Part shown: positions 1 through 7,904 of the stretch, one piece after another
How positions within the stretch are numbered: the stretch's first letter is position 1
Layout: the number at the start of each line of letters is the position of its first letter
DNA from: Acidobacteriota bacterium
GTDB taxonomy: Bacteria > Acidobacteriota > Thermoanaerobaculia > Multivoradales > J023
Length of the DNA: 64,000 nt
Direction: 5' to 3'
Assembly: GCA_029263315.1 (NCBI GenBank)
Contig: JAJCXR010000045.1
Coordinates: forward strand, 186,001-250,000
Made by a program: the position numbers and the translations under genes
Notes under the pieces: generated by a model
What the model was told of the DNA's origin: nothing
Database searches by the model: none
What the model saw: only the letters and a program-made list of their open reading frames with translations

Positions 1-197
1 ATTGGAGATCCGGTAGAGACTTGACCAGCAACAGCTTACGGTGCCCACAAACGGTCCGGAGAGTTTCGGAGCCCCGGCCGAGCCCAATGGAGCCTCCTCC
101 CCACGAGCTATTTCTGGATGGACACGAGCTAGAATAGGGCCATCAAGACTAGACCCGGCAAACCAAATCAACCAAGATCCAATCGGGAGATGCTGCC
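1..197. other. Left-edge region without a recognisable gene
   Basis: No convincing gene is visible. The third forward frame is open from the left edge to a TAG near 136, so it could be the last 44 or so codons of a gene starting outside the window, but the encoded residues match nothing I know. The stretch just before 198 carries a GGGAG ribosome-binding motif for the first gene. Confidence 0.4.
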
Positions 198-629
198 ATG
201 AGTGAAAACGATAAAGAGCACGAAGACCACGAAGAAGAGGGCGAGTTGGTGCCTGCCGACGAAGCTCCGGAAATGCTGGAGGTCACCGAGTCCAACCAAT
301 CCGGCAACGACGCCGTCGAAGTTCTTTTCTTCGACATCGTCATCAGCCCGGGATCCAGCATCACGGCCCTCTATCAAGTCGTGGTGAAGGAACCCAAGGG
401 GATCATCAACGAGCTCACCGTGAGCTTCGTGCGTACCCAGGACGGCACGGTGGTCGATACCGTGGCGGGCACCTCCATCAACAATCCAGGCCATGGGGTC
501 AATGGGGCGCTCGATGTCTTGCCGTCGGCCTTCAAGGCCGTGGAGGGGGATGGAGCCTCTTGCATCCTCAGCGGCTGGGTGGGCAAGCAAGGCTTCTTCT
601 TCCGCCAGCCGGTCGATATTCTGGAATGA
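198..629 (+). CDS. Hypothetical acidic-N-terminus protein, 143 aa
   Basis: I do not recognise this family. The first 30 or so residues are strongly acidic (Glu/Asp/His rich) and look disordered. The remaining 110 residues alternate hydrophobic and polar positions as a small beta-rich domain would, with a Gly-Ser-Ser turn and a single Cys near the end. There is no signal peptide or membrane segment, so a cytoplasmic location is likely. A GGGAG motif precedes the ATG. It points toward the oppositely oriented esterase gene, with about 60 bp between the two stops. No function is proposed. Confidence 0.6.
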   Translation: MSENDKEHEDHEEEGELVPADEAPEMLEVTESNQSGNDAVEVLFFDIVISPGSSITALYQVVVKEPKGIINELTVSFVRTQDGTVVDTVAGTSINNPGHGVNGALDVLPSAFKAVEGDGASCILSGWVGKQGFFFRQPVDILE

Positions 630-689
630 GCTGAACGGGCCGCCGGGACGCCGCCGACGCCGTCGTTGCGCGTCGGCGGTGCCCGGGGC

Positions 690-2267
690 TCAAGGCTGAA
701 GAAAGCTCAGGGCCCTGTCGAGCCACTCGCTGGGCACCCCGGAGTAGTGATGCGCTCCGGGAATCTCGAAGTAGGTGGTGTGACGGAAGCCGTCCTCCCG
801 GTAGAGACGCTCGTTGGTGCGTGTCTGTAGACGATTGAAATCCAGCTCACCGGTCAGGAAGACATAGCGGTTGCGTTTCTTGATCAACTTGAGCACCTCC
901 TTCGTCGGTGGCTCGAAGGCCGCCGGCCACACCATGCCGGGTTTGTCCGGGGCGTCGACATCACGATAGTAGTCACAGCCGTAGACGAAAAATCCACCTT
1001 GGAAGACCTCGGGGAAGTGCAGGGAGAGCCCCGTCGAGATGCGGCCACCGCCGGAGTAGCCGCCGACGTAGATCCGCCGAGGGTCGATATGGTAGAGCTG
1101 CTGCATGTTGTGTGCAGCGTCGAGGGCCAGGGCCATGCGATCCCAGCCGGCTCGCGGGTTGCCAGCGCTGTTGGCTCCCACCCAGATGACCCGATGGCGG
1201 CGTAACGTTTCGAGCAAATGTGGGTACGGCCGGCCGTGCTGCGTTGGGCTGACCCAGACCATCAGGCCGAAGCCGGTGGATGCAGTGCCGTCGGACCTGC
1301 CGTCGCCGCCATCCTCTTCGGGCACAAAGACCTCGAAGCTTTCGTCGGCCAGGTCGTAGGTACCCGCTGCGGGATCCACCTCCAGGACCTGTTGATGGTC
1401 GTAGCCGTAGCGCTCCTCGATGATCTGTAAAGCACTGAGTGGGCTCGGGCGGCCGAAGCGCACCCGATAGCGTCCGCGGCGTCCAGCTTCCGGAGCTAAG
1501 GCCTCGATATCGTCTTGCAAGCGCAAGGGGATGCCCCCACGGGCCGGCGGAGGCAAATCGACCTCGGCCCGCAGGACGTCCGCCCCCTCGTCGTCCAGCC
1601 GAGCAAGCCAGGAGGTGGCGTCCTCCGGCCGTTGCATGGCTTCCAACAAGAGACTGAAAAAGCGACGGCTATCGGCGTCTCGGGGATCGAATACCAGGGC
1701 CCTTTTAAGGATCTCCACCGCCGCGTCGTGCTGCTGCTCCTCGATGTGGGTGCGGGCGATGGCGCGCAGGATTTCCGGTTGCGAGGCCGGCGGCAGGACG
1801 TTCAAGGTCTTCTCGTATTCCGCCCGGGCGGCGGCGGGGTGCCCCTGTTGCAGCAGGCTGTTGCCGCGCTGAATCCAACCCTGGACCGAGCCTGGGGTTT
1901 CGGCGAAGCTCGGCGACACCTCGGAGAGGGGGCGCAAGACCACCCGTAGGGGCTGATTGTCGTCGAGCTGCACCAGGACCCGGCCTTCGCTCACCACGTA
2001 GCCTTCGGCCTCGATCTGCACCGTCCATTCACCGGGCACTAGACGAGGCACAACAAAGCGGCCCCGTCGCGAAGTGGTGACGGTGGGTGGCCTGACCTCC
2101 GGTGCCTGGGTCAAGAAGACCTCCACCTTGGCCCCCGCCAGGGGTTTCTCGTCCTCGTCGAGGATGACGCCGCTGATCTTGCCGGGCCCGAGCCATTGTT
2201 GACCGGAGGCGATCCAGCAAGTGAAGAGATAGAACAGGGCCGCAAGGCAGTGGGAGCGCCGTTTCAT
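690..2267 (-). CDS. Secreted carboxypeptidase-regulatory-like / TPR / alpha-beta hydrolase esterase
   Basis: A predicted exported protein of 525 aa. After a short basic, hydrophobic signal peptide there is a carboxypeptidase-regulatory-like beta-sandwich (motif ISGVILDEDEKPLAGAKVEV, about residues 30-100). A TPR stretch (about 130-220) follows, then a C-terminal alpha/beta-hydrolase of the poly-hydroxyalkanoate depolymerase/feruloyl esterase type. The nucleophile elbow is GYSGGG and a late GAHHY probably holds the catalytic His. I moved the start from 2297 to the Met at 2267 because the signal peptide begins there. It is the last gene of a leftward series. The substrate is unknown; an ester or peptide in the periplasm or outside the cell is an inference. 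Confidence 0.75.
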   Translation of the reverse strand: MKRRSHCLAALFYLFTCWIASGQQWLGPGKISGVILDEDEKPLAGAKVEVFLTQAPEVRPPTVTTSRRGRFVVPRLVPGEWTVQIEAEGYVVSEGRVLVQLDDNQPLRVVLRPLSEVSPSFAETPGSVQGWIQRGNSLLQQGHPAAARAEYEKTLNVLPPASQPEILRAIARTHIEEQQHDAAVEILKRALVFDPRDADSRRFFSLLLEAMQRPEDATSWLARLDDEGADVLRAEVDLPPPARGGIPLRLQDDIEALAPEAGRRGRYRVRFGRPSPLSALQIIEERYGYDHQQVLEVDPAAGTYDLADESFEVFVPEEDGGDGRSDGTASTGFGLMVWVSPTQHGRPYPHLLETLRRHRVIWVGANSAGNPRAGWDRMALALDAAHNMQQLYHIDPRRIYVGGYSGGGRISTGLSLHFPEVFQGGFFVYGCDYYRDVDAPDKPGMVWPAAFEPPTKEVLKLIKKRNRYVFLTGELDFNRLQTRTNERLYREDGFRHTTYFEIPGAHHYSGVPSEWLDRALSFLQP

Positions 2268-2374
2268 CGACGCAGTATGCCTGGCCCGGGGAGGCATCGT
2301 CTAGCCGTCTCGTCACCGGGACACGGCGTTTCGAACCGACGTCGCGACAAGGAACCCGGGCCTTCAGCCAGCCA

Positions 2375-3220
2375 TCAGGCTGGTCGCTGGTTGTAGCGGT
2401 TCATGGCGTAGCGCACGATGAAACCGACGACGGTGAAACCCGCCAGCATCAACCAATTGAGCCGATGACCATAGGAGACGGTGGGGAAGTGGCTGCTGAT
2501 CATGATGAAGATCACCGGCAAAGCCATGAAGGTATTGTGGCCGGAGCGTTGTTTGGCCCGGGCCGCCAAGGTCATGTCCGCCGCCCCGCCCTGCTGCACC
2601 GCCGCCAGCATTTGCTTCTGGGCGGGCAAGATGCGCAGCCAAACGTTGGCCGCCATCAAAGTGCCGAAGAGGGCGCCGACATGGATGTAAGCGGCCCGGC
2701 CGCTGAGCACTTGGGCGAGACCATAGGCGGTACCAAAGGCCAAGAGCAACGAGATGGCGGAAGCCAGGCGGGGTGAGCGGGCCAGGGGAGAAATCCACAG
2801 CAGGTCATAGACTAGCCAGCCGATGAGCAAGGTCCCCAGGCCGATGCCGATACTCTTCCAAAGCACGACCGTCGGATCGTCCCACAGGGAGATCTGGGAC
2901 TCGTCCACCATCAAACCTCCCATGTAGTAGACGACGGTGAGCAGCAGCATGCCGCTGATCCAGGTGAGGGCCGCTTCCCAGCGAAACCAATGCAAGGTCT
3001 TGGGTAGGATCTCCGGCTGCTTCTGCTTCTCGACGACATAGAAACCGCCGCTGTGCACCATCCAAATCTTCTCCGGACCACCATCCTCCGGCGCCTCGAC
3101 GGTGAGGCGGCTGTCGAGCCAGCTGAAGAGAGCGGTCTGGCCGATCCACAGGACGCCGAGCACCACGTGGGACCAACGAAGTATCAGATTCAGCCACTCG
3201 CTCAATTTTGGGTCCATCAT
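2375..3220 (-). CDS. PuuD/Urate_ox_N-like multi-pass membrane protein without cytochrome c domain
   Basis: A 281-aa integral membrane protein with about seven or eight hydrophobic segments. Conserved pieces match the N-terminal domain of the membrane urate hydroxylase PuuD (Urate_ox_N): RWSHVVLGVLWIGQ near the N-terminus, HVGALFGTLMAANVWLRILP in the second half, and RSGHNTFMALPVIFIMISSH close to the end. Full PuuD proteins carry a C-terminal cytochrome c domain (CXXCH). None is present here and no CXXCH lies in the flanking genes, so electron transfer would need a separate partner, or the function differs. No purine-degradation genes are nearby. The family call is firm; the urate reaction is uncertain. 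Confidence 0.75.
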   Translation of the reverse strand: MMDPKLSEWLNLILRWSHVVLGVLWIGQTALFSWLDSRLTVEAPEDGGPEKIWMVHSGGFYVVEKQKQPEILPKTLHWFRWEAALTWISGMLLLTVVYYMGGLMVDESQISLWDDPTVVLWKSIGIGLGTLLIGWLVYDLLWISPLARSPRLASAISLLLAFGTAYGLAQVLSGRAAYIHVGALFGTLMAANVWLRILPAQKQMLAAVQQGGAADMTLAARAKQRSGHNTFMALPVIFIMISSHFPTVSYGHRLNWLMLAGFTVVGFIVRYAMNRYNQRPA

Positions 3221-3274
3221 GAGGCGAGCTTAGCAGCTCCACGACCCTCGGGGACCGGGGGACCCTTCGCCCCT

Positions 3275-4489
3275 CTACCAGCGGGGCCGCTTGGGAAGTC
3301 CCCGAGTGCGGGCTTCCAGCTCCGCCTGGAGCTGCCGGGCGACCTGGCTTTGCTCAGCGCTGGGCGACTCTTCCAGGGCGCTGTAGAGGTGTTGGTAGGC
3401 GGCGGTGGGGGAGTCGAAGGCGTGCAATAACAGTTGCGCTGCGCCGAGGTGCGCCTCGACGCGGCCCGGTCCTCGGGGATGCTCGGAGAGGACCCGTTGC
3501 AGGGCCGCCAAGGCGGGTCGCGGTTGTCCCCCCGCGGCTAGGGATTGCGCCAGGCGCAGCTTTTCGACGGCCGGAATGGTGCGGCGAGTCAGCTCCCTTG
3601 GCAGGTCGAAGAATAGGCGACCGGCCTCGTCCACCCGATCTTCATCGAGCAGCATCCCAAAGGTGGTGGCCGCATCCGCCGAGGCCGGGGCTGAGGTGCC
3701 GCCGAGCGGCCCTGCGACACCCCCGGGTGTGGTCTTGACGGGTCGGCGGACGCCTTCGCCCCAGGCGGCGGGTCGCAGCGTCCAAGCGAGACCGACCCCA
3801 GCCACAAAGCCGCCGATGTGAGCGCCATAGGAAACTCCACCGCTGCCGCCACTGACCAGCAGGGGAAGGAGGTTGTCGAGCACCAAATAGGCGCCCAGCA
3901 CCCAGCGGGCCGGCAGCTCGATGACGTCCATCAAAAAGGGGAAGAGAAAGACAAAAACCCGCACCCGATTGCGCGGGAACCACAAGAAGTACAGACCCAG
4001 CACGCCCGAGATGGCACCCGAAGCGCCCACCGAAGGAACCGACGAACCGAGACGCAGCAGGGTGTCCCCCAGGGCCGCCGCCAAACCGGTGCCCAAGTAA
4101 GCCATCAAGAACGGCAGGCGGCCGAGCCGATGCTCGATGTTGTCGCCGAAAATCCACAGAAAGAGCATGTTGCCGACCAGGTGCATCAAGCCACCGTGCA
4201 GGAACATGGAGGTCAGCATGGTGAGCAACGACAGCTGGGCCGGTTTGCTGCCCCACTCGAAACGCACCACATCGCCGCGGCTGGTATGGGCCAGCAAGGT
4301 CTCGACCGGGATCTGCCGTTCCTCCTGCAGCACCATCAAGTACTGGCGGGTGGCGCCGTCCTCAAAATCGGCCCGCTGGAAGGACAGGGGCCACAGCAGG
4401 GCGAAGAGCGCGACGTTGAGGGCGATCAGCCCCCAAGTGACCCACGGGGTCCGCGGTAGGTTGGGGCTGTCACCGATGGGAAGGAACAT
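3275..4489 (-). CDS. Rhomboid family intramembrane serine protease with C-terminal TPR region
   Basis: The protein has about 404 aa from the chosen Met. A six-TM rhomboid core occupies roughly residues 15-240. The catalytic serine is in GASGAISG (about Ser157), the paired His is in YGAHIGGF (about His224), and the HGGLMHLVGNM loop supplies the conserved HxxxN. The C-terminal 150 residues are soluble, with two or three TPR-like helical repeats. The reading frame is open up to 4609, but the rhomboid N-terminus begins at the Met at 4489, which overlaps the end of the upstream FG-GAP gene by 20 bp and suggests translational coupling. Rhomboids cleave transmembrane helices within the bilayer; the substrate is unknown, but a neighbouring envelope protein is possible. 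Confidence 0.88.
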   Translation of the reverse strand: MFLPIGDSPNLPRTPWVTWGLIALNVALFALLWPLSFQRADFEDGATRQYLMVLQEERQIPVETLLAHTSRGDVVRFEWGSKPAQLSLLTMLTSMFLHGGLMHLVGNMLFLWIFGDNIEHRLGRLPFLMAYLGTGLAAALGDTLLRLGSSVPSVGASGAISGVLGLYFLWFPRNRVRVFVFLFPFLMDVIELPARWVLGAYLVLDNLLPLLVSGGSGGVSYGAHIGGFVAGVGLAWTLRPAAWGEGVRRPVKTTPGGVAGPLGGTSAPASADAATTFGMLLDEDRVDEAGRLFFDLPRELTRRTIPAVEKLRLAQSLAAGGQPRPALAALQRVLSEHPRGPGRVEAHLGAAQLLLHAFDSPTAAYQHLYSALEESPSAEQSQVARQLQAELEARTRGLPKRPRW

Positions 4490-6332
4490 GGGATCCTCGG
4501 CTTGTCGATGGCTCAGGAAGGCTCTGGCCCGTGCTGCCGAAGGGGCGACGCTGCACCCGGTCTCGGCCCTCGGTGACGACGTAGGTGGCCCCCGGGCTGA
4601 GCGCCTCATGGTGCGAGGTCGCGCCGTTGGGCCAAGTCACGGTGAGGTCCCAGGTGTTGGCCACCGGCGCCTCGCCAAGGCCGAAAAACAAGGCGGGTGC
4701 GCTGCTCGACAGGTAACTGCCACCGCCGCTGAGATGGCGCACCCGCCGCTGATCGCCGTGTCGCAGCTCGAGGCGGGCCCCGAGGGCCTCGGTATTGTTA
4801 CCACCGGCCCCCGCGGCGCTGCCGCGGCCCCGCAGCAGGACCGCCAACGAGGTGTCGGCTGCACTGCAGGCGTTGTGCAAGACAAGGACACGGTCACCGT
4901 TCTGGGTCACCACCAAGTCGAGATCGCCGTCGTTGTCGAGATCTCCGCTCGCCACGCCGCGGCCCACCAGGGGTCTTTGCTGCAAGCCGAGCCGTGGCGA
5001 GGCGTCGACAAAGCGGCCACGGCCATCGTTGAGAAAGAGCTGCGCCGGTTGACGATGGGAGCGGGAGCTGTCGAAGAGGGCGATGTTGTCGATGATGTGG
5101 CCGTTGGCGACAAAAATATCCAGGTCACCGTCGTGCTCCACATCGAGCATGACGGTGCCGAATCCCACCCACGGCAGGCTGGCGCGGTCGAGGCCGGCGC
5201 GGCGGGTTTGGTCCTCGAAGAGGCCGCCCAAGGGGCGATAGAGGGTATTGGTCTCTTGGTCCAGATGGGTGACCAAGATCTCGCCTCGGCCGTCGCCGTC
5301 GAGGTCGCCGAAGGCCAGCCCCATGCTGGCCTCGGCGGCGCCGCCAGCGTTGAAGCCAAGACCGCTGATCAAGGCCTCCTCGCGCAAACCCCCCCGGCCG
5401 TCGCCACGGTAGAAATAGTTCATCGTCGAGTCGTTGGCCACATAGATGTCCTGATGGCCGTCGGCGTCGAAGTCGTAGGTCAAGACGCCGAGACCCTTGG
5501 CCTCGGCGGCGGGGCGCAGGCCGGCGGCCCGGCTGATGTCTTCGAAGGTACCGTCGCCGCGGTTGCGGTAGAGCACATCGGCGGCCCCCGGGTAGACATC
5601 GGGATGGCAATAGGAACGCAACTGACGGCGCCCATTGCCGCACCACTTGGATTTGGCCGGATCGTAGGTCAGGTAGCGGCTGACAAAAAGATCCAAATCT
5701 CCGTCCCCTTCCAGGTCGAGAAAGGCAGCCCCGGTGCTCCAGCCGTCGAGGCCAAGGCCGGATTTGCCGGTGACCTCTTCGAAGGTGCCGTCGCCGCGGT
5801 TGCGGTAGAGCACGTCGGGTCCGAAGTTGGTGAGGTAGAGATCGCGCTCGCCGTCGCCGTCCACATCCCCCACCGTCACCCCCATGCCGTAACCCGGGTG
5901 GCCGAGTCCGGAGGCGGCGGTGGCGTCTCGGAAATGGCCGTCGTCACCTTGCAGATAGAGGCGATTTTCGGACCTCCGGGAGCCGCTTTGTGAGGCCGTT
6001 TCAGGGCCGCTTGCAGGCGCAAGCACCGGCAGAGGCGCCCCCTGCACCAGGTAAATATCCAAGCGACCGTCTCCATTGGCGTCGAGGAGGGCGACACCGG
6101 CCCCCATGTTCTCAGGCATTTGTTTGTCGCCCCGGGGGAAAAAATTGTGGTGGAAGTCGATGCCCAAATCCACCGCCTGGTCCCGCCAACAGACGGGTTC
6201 CGCAGGCTCGGCTGGGGGTGGGGCAGCCAGGGCAGCCGTAGCAAATGACCCGACGAGCTGGCAGAGGACGCCCCATGCCAGCCGCTTCCCCCAGGGGGGC
6301 GGGAATCCAGGCCAAGGGGTCGGCAGGTGCAT
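4470..6332 (-). CDS. CRTAC1-type FG-GAP/VCBS repeat secreted protein with ASPIC/UnbV domain
   Basis: A 620-aa exported protein with an N-terminal hydrophobic signal ending around AALAAPPP. The body is a series of FG-GAP/VCBS repeats, shown by many calcium-loop motifs of the form D-x-D-G-D (for example DANGDGRLDIY, DVDGDGERDLY, DLEGDGDLDLF, DFDADGHQDIY, DLDGDGRGEI and DLDNDGDLDL), which build a seven-bladed beta-propeller. The C-terminal 90 residues match the ASPIC/UnbV domain (GARLELRHGD, WPNGATSHHEAL). Such proteins are common in Acidobacteriota and Planctomycetota; their role is mostly unknown, with surface adhesion or ligand binding inferred. Its ATG overlaps the preceding TPR gene stop in a TAATG junction. 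Confidence 0.88.
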   Translation of the reverse strand: MHLPTPWPGFPPPWGKRLAWGVLCQLVGSFATAALAAPPPAEPAEPVCWRDQAVDLGIDFHHNFFPRGDKQMPENMGAGVALLDANGDGRLDIYLVQGAPLPVLAPASGPETASQSGSRRSENRLYLQGDDGHFRDATAASGLGHPGYGMGVTVGDVDGDGERDLYLTNFGPDVLYRNRGDGTFEEVTGKSGLGLDGWSTGAAFLDLEGDGDLDLFVSRYLTYDPAKSKWCGNGRRQLRSYCHPDVYPGAADVLYRNRGDGTFEDISRAAGLRPAAEAKGLGVLTYDFDADGHQDIYVANDSTMNYFYRGDGRGGLREEALISGLGFNAGGAAEASMGLAFGDLDGDGRGEILVTHLDQETNTLYRPLGGLFEDQTRRAGLDRASLPWVGFGTVMLDVEHDGDLDIFVANGHIIDNIALFDSSRSHRQPAQLFLNDGRGRFVDASPRLGLQQRPLVGRGVASGDLDNDGDLDLVVTQNGDRVLVLHNACSAADTSLAVLLRGRGSAAGAGGNNTEALGARLELRHGDQRRVRHLSGGGSYLSSSAPALFFGLGEAPVANTWDLTVTWPNGATSHHEALSPGATYVVTEGRDRVQRRPFGSTGQSLPEPSTSRGSHVPSHR

Positions 6333-7846
6333 TACCCTGAGCCTGAGTCTCTGGCCGCCGCCGCCGCAGCCCGTTGCTCTTCGGCCTCCTGCGGTCGGCC
6401 CAAGGCGTCGAGCACTGCGGCGTAGCGCTGGCGTAGGTCGGCGTTGTCGAGGCCCAAGGCCAAGGCGCGCTCGAAGTGCATCGCGGCCTCTGGATGCCGG
6501 CCGTCTTGGGCCGCCAGCACGGCCAGCAAACCATGGGCTTCCGGCAACTCGTCGTCCAGGGCCAAAGCGCGTTCGAGGGCGTCGCGGGCCAACTCGGGCT
6601 GGTGGCGATGGGCGGCGAAGTACCCTTCGAGGAAATGGTATTCCACCTCCCGCGGGGCCAATTGGCGGGCCGCCAAGATGCTGGCCGCCGCATCTTCTTC
6701 AAAGCCGCTGGAGAATTGGATCTTGGCCATCAGCGCGTGGGCCCGGTGGGCTTGCGGGTGCGCCTCGAGCAAGGCGGCGAGTTGTTGCCTGGCGGCCCCC
6801 AGCTGGTCGGTGGCCGCCAACTCTTGGATGCCGTTGAGGGCGGTGCCGAGCTCTTTTTCTTGCCAGTCGATGTCGTCGCGCTGTCGATTGAGCTCTTGGA
6901 ACCGTTGCAAGGCCTGCTGGGCGGCGCTGTCGTTACCCAAGGTGCGGTGCACGGCGGCCAGTCGGTAGTGGACCTCGGGGATGTCGGGCATGGCCTCGCG
7001 GGCCTTCTGCAAGTGGCCGAGGGCAGATTCCGCCTGCCCTTGCGCCAGCCATAGGATACCGAGCTCCAAATGTACCCGGCCGCTGTCGGGAACCCCCAAG
7101 GCGATGGCTCTCTCCAGGTGGCGACGGGCTTCTTCGTGACGCTCCGGGTCGGCTGCCTGGGCCAGACCGCTGATCAAATGGGCCAGCGGCCGCGTCTCGT
7201 CGGCGGTCAGCAGGTCGTTCGCGATGGCCAGAGCTTCGTCGTGACGTCCTAGGGAAAGGTAGCGCAGGGCCAGCTCCTCCTGCGATCGGGGCGTTGCCGC
7301 GCCGGCTTGCTGCGCCGCCTCCAGCAATTGGAGCGAAGCCTCGTATTGGCCGACATCGCGCAGGATCATGGCGGGGAGAAAGTAGGCCTCGCTGCGTTGT
7401 GGGTCGATGCCGCGGACCTCGGCAAAGACCTCCAAGGCTTCGCCGACGGTGCCCATGCGGGTCAAGAGACGCCCCAGCTCCAAGCCCACGTCGGCGTCCC
7501 CAGGTGTCAGGTTGTAGGCCTGGCGGGTGTGTTTCAGGGCGCTCAGGAGATCCCCCCGCCGCTCCGCCACCCGGCTGCTGCCGAGCCACGGGCGAGGATC
7601 TTCGGGGGCGCTACGGCTGGCGGCGGCAAAGAGCTCCGCCGCTTCCTCCAGCCGCTGGTCGGCCAATGCCACCACCGCCGCCGCCAGCAGCTCCGCCAGC
7701 TGTTCGTCGGCCTCCGCTGTCGCCGCCTCGGCCTCCGCCGCGCTGGAGGCGGCAGGGGACGGGGCGTCCGTCGACCGGGGGGCTTGGCTGACTATCGGCG
7801 GGGCGCTGAGCACCAGGAGTGTAAGGAGAATGAGATGTCGCATCAC
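6332..7846 (-). CDS. TPR-repeat protein, exported
   Basis: A 504-aa protein with an N-terminal hydrophobic segment (about residues 1-20) that looks like a signal peptide, an Ala/Glu-rich linker, then about ten tetratricopeptide repeats. Typical TPR cores are visible, such as ALEVFAEVRGIDPQRSEAY and ALALDDELPEAHGLLAVLA. No catalytic domain is visible, so a scaffold role is likely. The stop overlaps the start of the FG-GAP gene by one base (TAATG). CRTAC1 and TPR proteins often occur as neighbours, and the coupling argues that the two are made together and may interact in the periplasm. Confidence 0.85.
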   Translation of the reverse strand: MMRHLILLTLLVLSAPPIVSQAPRSTDAPSPAASSAAEAEAATAEADEQLAELLAAAVVALADQRLEEAAELFAAASRSAPEDPRPWLGSSRVAERRGDLLSALKHTRQAYNLTPGDADVGLELGRLLTRMGTVGEALEVFAEVRGIDPQRSEAYFLPAMILRDVGQYEASLQLLEAAQQAGAATPRSQEELALRYLSLGRHDEALAIANDLLTADETRPLAHLISGLAQAADPERHEEARRHLERAIALGVPDSGRVHLELGILWLAQGQAESALGHLQKAREAMPDIPEVHYRLAAVHRTLGNDSAAQQALQRFQELNRQRDDIDWQEKELGTALNGIQELAATDQLGAARQQLAALLEAHPQAHRAHALMAKIQFSSGFEEDAAASILAARQLAPREVEYHFLEGYFAAHRHQPELARDALERALALDDELPEAHGLLAVLAAQDGRHPEAAMHFERALALGLDNADLRQRYAAVLDALGRPQEAEEQRAAAAAARDSGSG

Positions 7847-7904
7847 CTTGCGATGGTATCCCGCCGAGGGCCCGAGGCCAAGGCGCCCGTCTGGCTCCGG
7901 GGGG

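Noticed and set aside
4137..5993. 618-codon open frame on the + strand
   Set aside because: It lies antisense to the FG-GAP gene, whose repeat motifs are unmistakable; the + strand translation has no domain and is a by-product of high GC and the repeated D-x-D-G-D codons.
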